The notes beneath the pieces are model-generated. The model was not told the DNA's origin. It ran no database searches and worked only from the letters and a program-made list of their open reading frames with translations. From NCBI RefSeq assembly GCF_027812955.1, contig NZ_JAPYZV010000010.1:84062-148061 (forward strand): a DNA stretch of 64,000 nucleotides, read 5' to 3'. The position numbers and the translations under genes were made by a program. Position 1 is the first letter of the stretch; every line of letters starts with the position of its first letter. Shown piece by piece: positions 59,307 through 64,000 of this stretch. Origin of the DNA: Pedococcus sp. 5OH_020. Its GTDB lineage: Bacteria > Actinomycetota > Actinomycetes > Actinomycetales > Dermatophilaceae.

Positions 59307-60212
59307 TCAGGCGGCAGGCAGTTCCTTCGCCAGGCATCGGTGGATGTCATCGATGGCTTCGGAGGACAGTGCGCCTTCGAGCTGGAGTTGGAGATACAGC
59401 TTCTTCGGCCAGAGTGCGTGCACGTCGCGCGTGGTGAAGCTCCCTCCGATCAAGGGCCAGTCCGCTTCGACGAAGCACAGCACGCCGCGGACCGGAGCGT
59501 CGTCGCCGAGCGCTGTGCGCACCACGTCGACCTGTTTCAGCACGCCGTCTACCAGCCTGGTGCAGTCGCGTGATCCGACGAGCAGCCGTTCTACGCGGGG
59601 CCGCAGGATACCGCCTTCGATCTTGAGCTGAGGGCGGCCGCGGTACTTCTTGGCGTCGATGACGTAGACGCCGTTGGCCGTCACGGCGATGTGGTCGATG
59701 TTCGCCCTGGACCTCGGGGTCCGCCGGTCGTGCAACAGCCTGATCGTTTCGCAAGCCAGGCGGTCCAAACCTCTGCCGAGTCTCTCCTCACCCACGGCAC
59801 CGGTGTCCCAGGCGGTGGTGGACTGCCGCTGCTCGGAGATGGCAAGGAGGAAGCCTCCGAGCCGTGGATGCTGGGTCCGGATGCGCTGCTCACGCTTGGC
59901 TTTGCGACGCTCGAACTCGCGGCGAGCTGATGCTCCGGCGGTGCCCGGCTCAACCACCTCAATGGCGACTGGTCCTGGCTCCATCACGCGTTCAAGGGTG
60001 ACTGGTCCTCGATTCGTCTCGGGGCTGGACTCGAGCGACGGACTCATCTCGTGGCTCAGGCAACGGACCCTCTTGGTCTGTCGTTCGTAGACCGCCTCGG
60101 TCCGCTGCGGAATCCCGACCCCACAGACTCGGCAGGTGCCGGCGTACCGCAGCCGCATGACCTTCTCGTCGGGTCCATCTTCCACGCCGGAAACCGTACG
60201 TCGTTCACGCAC
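59307..60212 (-). CDS. NERD nuclease-like protein with N-terminal zinc motif
   Basis: 301 residues. N-terminal Cys/His pair motif C27-x2-C30 ... C51-x2-H54 likely binds zinc. After a charged linker, residues ~135-265 form a NERD (nuclease-related) domain: GAVGEERLGRGLD (Glu), NIDHIAVTANGVYVIDAKKYRGR (D173 and D186-x-K188), matching the E/D...D-x-K core of PD-(D/E)xK nucleases. No helicase or kinase domain is attached. GTG 60212 is the longest start; ATG at codon 19 is an alternative. A weak GGGGG-CATA-CCCCC hairpin at 59217-59230 follows the gene. Function in DNA processing or defence is inferred. Confidence 0.83.
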   Translation of the reverse strand: MRERRTVSGVEDGPDEKVMRLRYAGTCRVCGVGIPQRTEAVYERQTKRVRCLSHEMSPSLESSPETNRGPVTLERVMEPGPVAIEVVEPGTAGASARREFERRKAKREQRIRTQHPRLGGFLLAISEQRQSTTAWDTGAVGEERLGRGLDRLACETIRLLHDRRTPRSRANIDHIAVTANGVYVIDAKKYRGRPQLKIEGGILRPRVERLLVGSRDCTRLVDGVLKQVDVVRTALGDDAPVRGVLCFVEADWPLIGGSFTTRDVHALWPKKLYLQLQLEGALSSEAIDDIHRCLAKELPAA

Positions 60213-60366
60213 CGCGGACGCGTCGTTTGCGGGATTTCCGCGTTGTGGCGGCGCTGAGCGCCGTAGCTACCCCGCGGGTCTAGCGTCGTGGTCGTCCGGG
60301 TCCCTGGCCGCGAGTGCGGCGGTGTCAGGTCTGGGCCTGTGTTCGGTCGCCGCATGAGGTGACGCC

Positions 60367-61046
60367 ATGTCCGATACGACGATCCTGCTCCCGTTCCAGC
60401 CCGCGTCGATGTCGACGGCGCAGCTGGCCGCCGTCCCCGTTCTGGCCTGCTATTCCCGGCACACCCATGCCTTATACGTCGATCAGCTCAGGGAGTGGTT
60501 CACCTGGTGCGAGGTGCACGCCCTCGACCCGCTGATCGGTGTTCAGCGAGCCCACGTCGAGCTGTACATCCGCCAACTCAGTGACCCCATGGACTCATGG
60601 ACTCCTCCGTGGTGATGGGCACGGGGTTCGAGCGCTCCTCAGGTTCGCGCACATCGACGGTCTCATCGTGGCCCACGCACCGTGTACGCCCGGCTGCCGA
60701 AGCTGCACCGGCACGAGTCCCGCACCCAGGGCCTGGACCGGCTCCAGCTGATCAGGTTCCTCCAGGTGTCACAGCCATCACCGTCCACCACGGAGCCCTC
60801 GGGTTCCTGCTCGGCATCAAGGCCCTCCGTGCGCGTCGGAGGCCGCGGCGGTCCGGATAGAAGACCACTCCGACCCCATGCGCCGGCATGCCATCACCAA
60901 CGCCCTCGACGCGGGCGTCCCACTACGCGACGCCAGATCCTCGCCCGCACGCCCACCCAGGAACCACAGAGCACTACGACCGCCCCCGCGGAAACCTCGA
61001 CCGCCACGGCGTCCACTTCCTCACCGCCTACGTCGCAGGGGTCTGA
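60367..61046 (+). pseudogene. Tyrosine site-specific integrase, frameshifted and internally deleted
   Basis: Residues 1-~72 of the first frame (YSRHTHALYVDQLREWFTWCEVHALDPLIGVQRAHVELYIRQL) are a SAM-like core-binding domain of tyrosine recombinases. The frame breaks near 60590. Near 60878 another frame gives MRRHAITNALDAGVPLRD, the H-x-x-R-x box II region, then a further shift leads to AHPGTTEHYDRPRGNLDRHGVHFLTAYVAGV and a stop at 61044-61046, containing the catalytic Tyr context EHYDR. A whole gene would be ~1 kb, so at least two frameshifts and a deletion have occurred. It is a relic of a mobile element. Confidence 0.85.
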
Positions 61047-61234
61047 GCGGTGCTACTTGGAGGCGTCAGCCACGCAGCCATTGTCCAACGCTGCCTCGTC
61101 CGACAAATTGGGGGTCACGATCCCCCAGCGGCGGCCATACTGAACTGGAACGCTTCGTCCGACGTCTCTCCAGGTACGGCGCAGGCGGACGGGCCGGTGT
61201 CGACCCTGTTCAGCCCCAAAGAGCGGAGTGCCCC

Positions 61235-61702
61235 ATGTTCACCCGAGTTCGCCCCCGCACAGCCCTTCTCGCCGCATCCCTTCTCGCAACCGCCTCACTC
61301 ACAGCCACCGGCACCGCTCTCGCCAACCCCGGCGGCAGCCCGGCCATCCCGCTCAACACCGAGCAGGAGACCACCGGCTCCAACACGGGCGCCAGCGGGT
61401 TCTTCACGTACACCATCTCTGGCACGCAACTCTGTTACACCCTGACCGCCCGCGACCTGTCCGCCAACGCGGTGGCCGCCCACATCCACCACGGCCTCCG
61501 GAACGTCGCCGGACCGGTCGTCATCCCCCTCACGGTGGCCGCCGGCACCTCGTTCACCCACAGCGCGTGCACGACCGCCAGCCCTACCCTGCTCGCGAGC
61601 ATCCAGGCGGACCCCAAGGCCTACTACGTCAACGTCCACACCGCGACGTTCCCCGGTGGGGAGATACGCGGTCAGCTCAAGAGTCCTCGTGTGGGACGCT
61701 GA
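61235..61702 (+). CDS. Secreted CHRD-domain protein
   Basis: 155 residues with a signal peptide (MFTRVRPRTALLAASLLATASLTATGTALANP) cleaved after ALA. The mature part is a CHRD (chordin-like) domain: GFFTYTISGTQLCYTLTARDLSANAVAAHIHHGLRNVAGPVVIPL and YYVNVHTATFPGGEIRGQL, the family hallmark ending. Two Cys could form a disulfide. CHRD proteins are beta-rich and secreted; function in bacteria is unknown. The G/C bias and intact length show that it is not decayed like its neighbours. Confidence 0.9.
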   Translation: MFTRVRPRTALLAASLLATASLTATGTALANPGGSPAIPLNTEQETTGSNTGASGFFTYTISGTQLCYTLTARDLSANAVAAHIHHGLRNVAGPVVIPLTVAAGTSFTHSACTTASPTLLASIQADPKAYYVNVHTATFPGGEIRGQLKSPRVGR

Positions 61703-62093
61703 CGCGTGCCGGTTGGAGGCGTCGAGCGGTGCCGTTTCCCTCAACCACCCGAGATCTCGACGACGGTTACGCCCAAGCCACGAAGTCGTCAGGTCGGTCG
61801 TCCTACCGTCAGCATGCTCTGACCGGCGGGCTAGACCGGTATGACAGCGGGGAGGCGTTCATCCCGCCAGCGCGGATCCGCTCGGTCAAGGGAGCACGCC
61901 AGGCGCGCCTATCCGCCGCGGATGCTCATCGCTTTTGGCGGCATGGCTACCGCCCACCCTGGCGGCGGATAGGCTCGAGCACCAGACGACGGACATGACT
62001 TCGAGACGGTCGCTCGCGTGGGACCTCCGGATCGGCGGGTTTTTGTACAATCCAGACATCACCGGCGGGTTTTCCTCGTCGTCAACGCCGCGT
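61703..62093. other. Gene-free stretch between CHRD gene and TetR relic
   Basis: About 390 bp with no supported gene. CGGCGGGTTTT occurs twice (near 62033 and 62063). Frames on both strands are short and without family resemblance. It probably holds decayed sequence. Confidence 0.4.
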
Positions 62094-62685
62094 CTAACCA
62101 TCCGCGTGGCCTAGTACGGCTAGTCCGTGTAGCAGGAGGTCGGCCACGTCGCCGCAGGCCTGACCGGACGTGAGACCCGTGTTTCCTAGCAGCACGCCGG
62201 ACTGGATGCCTTCGATGGCGAGGGCCGTGAGCTGGCCGGCGAAGGTACCGTCGACCGCCCGCAACGCTGCCGCCTGTACGCCATCTTCGATGAGCTCACG
62301 CACGCGGCGCGCCGCCGCCGTCGAGTTGGCGGCGTAGATCTCGGCCGTGGGCGCGAACCCGACCATGTCGCTGTAGAAGGTCGGCGAACAGCGGCTCATG
62401 GCCGACCCCACGCCGGCCAGGTAGGTAGAGATCCGCCGGCGGGTCCTCGACCGCCGCGACCGACGTCTCGATCTCCTCCGTCGCCTGGCGGAAGAAGTCC
62501 TTGGTCAGCGCCATAACCAGCTGCTCTTTGCTCGTCGCGACGCTGTACAGGGTCGCTGTGGAGCAGTGCAGCCGTCGCGCCATGTCGTCCATGGTCAGCG
62601 CCCTGAACCCCTCGCTGAGGAGCATGTCCTCGAGGGCGCTGAGCAGCTCGTTGCGACGTTCGAGGTCCACCCGCCGGCGGCGCAC
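62094..62685 (-). pseudogene. TetR-family regulator, single frameshift
   Basis: The upstream frame (62685 to ~62420) encodes a TetR HTH domain: LLSALEDMLLSEGFRALTMDDMARRLHCSTATLYSVATSKEQLVMALTKDFFRQATEEIE. After PPADLYLPG the sense continues in another frame as LAGVGSAMSRCSPTFYSDMVGFAPTAEIYAANSTAAARRVRELIEDGVQAAALRAVDGTFAGQLTALAIEGIQ, an ordinary TetR C-terminal domain, ending at 62094. The shift lies near 62420-62440. Either a true pseudogene or a sequencing error at one base. Neither fragment is functional alone as annotated. Confidence 0.8.
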
Positions 62686-62857
62686 GCAGCTGCTGGGGTC
62701 CCTCGGGAACCCCGCGGGGAGCGTCGAGGGCCCAAACCATGTCTAGCTGCGACGCGAGCGTCATTGTGGCGGGGCGAGGAACGGTCAGTGGAGTGACTTG
62801 TCGGATCTCCGACGAGCGCGCGCTTGGGCCTGTGGCTGCAGGGCAGCGGTCCTGGCG

Positions 62858-63481
62858 TCAAGCATTGGGTGCCAGGTTCTCTGCCGGCTCCGCCAGCGCC
62901 GCTGGGCGGCGGCCGACCAACATCGATTCGAGAAGGTCGGCGGGGAACTTGGCGGCCGTTTCCACGTCCAGCTGCGCGCCCAGGCCGTCGAGAACGCGAG
63001 TGAAGAAGGAGCGCGCTGCGACCGCGAACACCGCGTTGGCCACGTCAGGGTCGCTCAAACCCAGTTGCCGAAGCCTGTCCACGTCTGCCTGTTCCACGGA
63101 AGCAGCGTCCCGGGCCACCTTGGTGGCGAACTGGTAGACCGCTTGGTCCTGTTCGGGCAGGGACTCCCCCGATGGGTCCCCGCTGATGGTCAGGAGCGTC
63201 GCCTCGTCATGACAAACATCCCGAAGGAACATCGAGTGTGCCGCCGTGCAGTACGTGTTCCGCAACTCGCGAGCGGCGGCGATGCTGGCGATCTCGTACT
63301 GTCTGCGGTTCATGCCGCCACGGATGGCGCCGTTGAGCTGCGTCCAAGCCTGCCCGACTTGGGGTCGCGTCGAGAATGCGCCGGCAAAGTTCGGCAGGAA
63401 CCCCCACGCCGCTCGCTGCTGCTCATAGAAGTCGGCAAGCGAACCCTCGGCCGCGCCACCAGGGACTGAGTCAATGAACAC
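62858..63481 (-). CDS. Carboxymuconolactone decarboxylase (AhpD-like) family protein
   Basis: 207 residues of the CMD/AhpD-like all-helical fold. FLPNFAGAFSTRPQVGQAWTQLNGAIRGGMNRRQYEIASIAAARELRNTYCTAAHSMFLRD holds the family active-site helix; the usual C-x-x-C-x-x-x-H is here Y-C-T-A-A-H, retaining one Cys and the His but not the second Cys, as in many peroxidase-related CMD proteins that do not reduce peroxide by a dithiol. Function unknown. It is preceded by the aldo/keto reductase gene on the same strand and followed by the TetR relic. Confidence 0.85.
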   Translation of the reverse strand: MFIDSVPGGAAEGSLADFYEQQRAAWGFLPNFAGAFSTRPQVGQAWTQLNGAIRGGMNRRQYEIASIAAARELRNTYCTAAHSMFLRDVCHDEATLLTISGDPSGESLPEQDQAVYQFATKVARDAASVEQADVDRLRQLGLSDPDVANAVFAVAARSFFTRVLDGLGAQLDVETAAKFPADLLESMLVGRRPAALAEPAENLAPNA

Positions 63482-63564
63482 CCCGCCATCCTCCTACCCC
63501 GCAGGCGTCGATGCGGGTCGTTCCTCAATATGCACGGGTGCGCGCCCCGGGGACGGCGAATGTC

Positions 63565-64000
63565 CTACGTATTCCTGGCGGCGCCAAGCTGAGACAAGGC
63601 AGAGAGCTGGTCCGGCTCGAGCACAACATCCGCGGCTGAGACATTGGCCGTGAGCTCCTCGACCGTCTCCGCACCCACGATGGCGGAGGCGACGGCCGGT
63701 CGAGACAGCAACCAGGCCAAGGAAGCTTGGTAAGGCCGCAGCCCCCACTCCTGACTCAGGTGCTCCAGGGCGCGGCCGACCTCCTGTTCGGCTTCCGTGA
63801 AACCCGGCCCTTTGAATCGCATGTCGCCCTGGATATCCCGCTGCAGGACCTCCATGCCGGCAAGCAGCCCACCGTGCAGACGACCGTACGGCACGACCGA
63901 CAGCCCGAACTGGGCGCACGCCGGTGAGCGTCCCGCCCAGTGGTGGACTTTGGGAGTGATCGGCGGGGCTCCGGAACTGTAGGGGCCATCGGCGGGATCT
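63565..64000 (-). CDS. Aldo/keto reductase, C-terminal part (runs off window)
   Basis: The frame is open to the right window edge, about 144 codons. From PACAQFGLSVVPYGRLHGGLLAG onward it matches the second half of AKR family members: the TIM-barrel strand with the phosphate-binding loop, then RPYQASLAWLLSRPAVASAIVGAETVEELTANVSAADVVLEPDQL, the NADP(H)-binding end. The ~25 residues read upstream of PACAQFG (GPYSSGAPPITPKVHHWAGRS) do not look like an AKR barrel strand, so the gene may be truncated or interrupted there. The catalytic Tyr/His region is outside the window. Confidence 0.72.
   Translation of the reverse strand, partial: DPADGPYSSGAPPITPKVHHWAGRSPACAQFGLSVVPYGRLHGGLLAGMEVLQRDIQGDMRFKGPGFTEAEQEVGRALEHLSQEWGLRPYQASLAWLLSRPAVASAIVGAETVEELTANVSAADVVLEPDQLSALSQLGAARNT

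Noticed and set aside
60600..60640. tRNA T-loop-like GGTTCGAGC that might mark an attachment site
   Set aside because: No acceptor, D- or anticodon stems can be built around it, and it lies within the integrase relic.
61109..61127. Terminator hairpin TGGGGG/CCCCCA after the integrase relic
   Set aside because: Only a 6-bp stem with a 7-nt loop and no associated gene end other than a pseudogene.

Overview
The window is high-GC actinobacterial DNA, judged by a strong G/C third-codon bias, many GTG starts, ATGA/GTGA gene overlaps, mycothiol- and F420-type enzymes, and the gene order uvrB, coaE (fused to a GrpB domain), rpsA and polA. The content fits a soil or plant-associated member of Micrococcales, perhaps Intrasporangiaceae; that placement is an inference, since no 16S or typing gene is present.

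Layout. 1-4.8 kb: the end of a GH15 hydrolase, a mycothiol-dependent isomerase-like protein, a two-component cluster (kinase plus two LuxR regulators) and an EamA exporter. 4.8-14 kb: a TerC protein behind a probable yybP-ykoY manganese riboswitch, a SAP-like DUF7218 protein, YjbR, then uvrB, an MFS transporter, coaE-grpB, an F420/PPOX enzyme and rpsA with a clear promoter and terminator. 14-33.6 kb: a cell-envelope glycan locus with two paralogous polytopic proteins, DUF3068, methyltransferases, an acyltransferase, an AftD-type arabinofuranosyltransferase, GT4, DUF2613, a large membrane protein, and the decaprenylphosphoryl-arabinose genes ubiA-dprE1-dprE2. The products of the last three would make the lipid-linked arabinofuranose donor that AftD-type enzymes use.

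33.6-50.4 kb: a lipoprotein hydrolase, polA, a thioesterase, two GNAT proteins, a PdtaR-like ANTAR regulator beside a large hybrid histidine kinase, a septum-formation-family lipoprotein with a polytopic partner, a PAS-ANTAR protein, a NarL-type two-component pair and small secreted or hypothetical proteins. 50.4-56.8 kb: a secreted GH32 fructanase under a perfect LacI-type operator, a strong hairpin terminator, a stand-alone molybdopterin oxidoreductase and a YdeI-family protein.

56.8-64 kb: an accessory region with low gene density, a frameshifted tyrosine integrase, a frameshifted TetR regulator, a CHRD protein, a CMD-family protein and an aldo/keto reductase running off the edge. Three neighbouring genes here are candidates for a mobile-element conflict module: a two-TM protein with an unrecognised C-terminal domain, a DUF2510-Ltp protein resembling phage superinfection-exclusion lipoproteins, and a NERD nuclease-like protein with a Cys/His zinc-binding motif.

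Several genes (EamA, uvrB, coaE, ubiA, polA, the PdtaR-like gene) have a TANNNT hexamer ending 6-7 nt before the start codon, the arrangement expected of leaderless transcripts. No tRNA, rRNA, CRISPR array or intact insertion sequence was seen.
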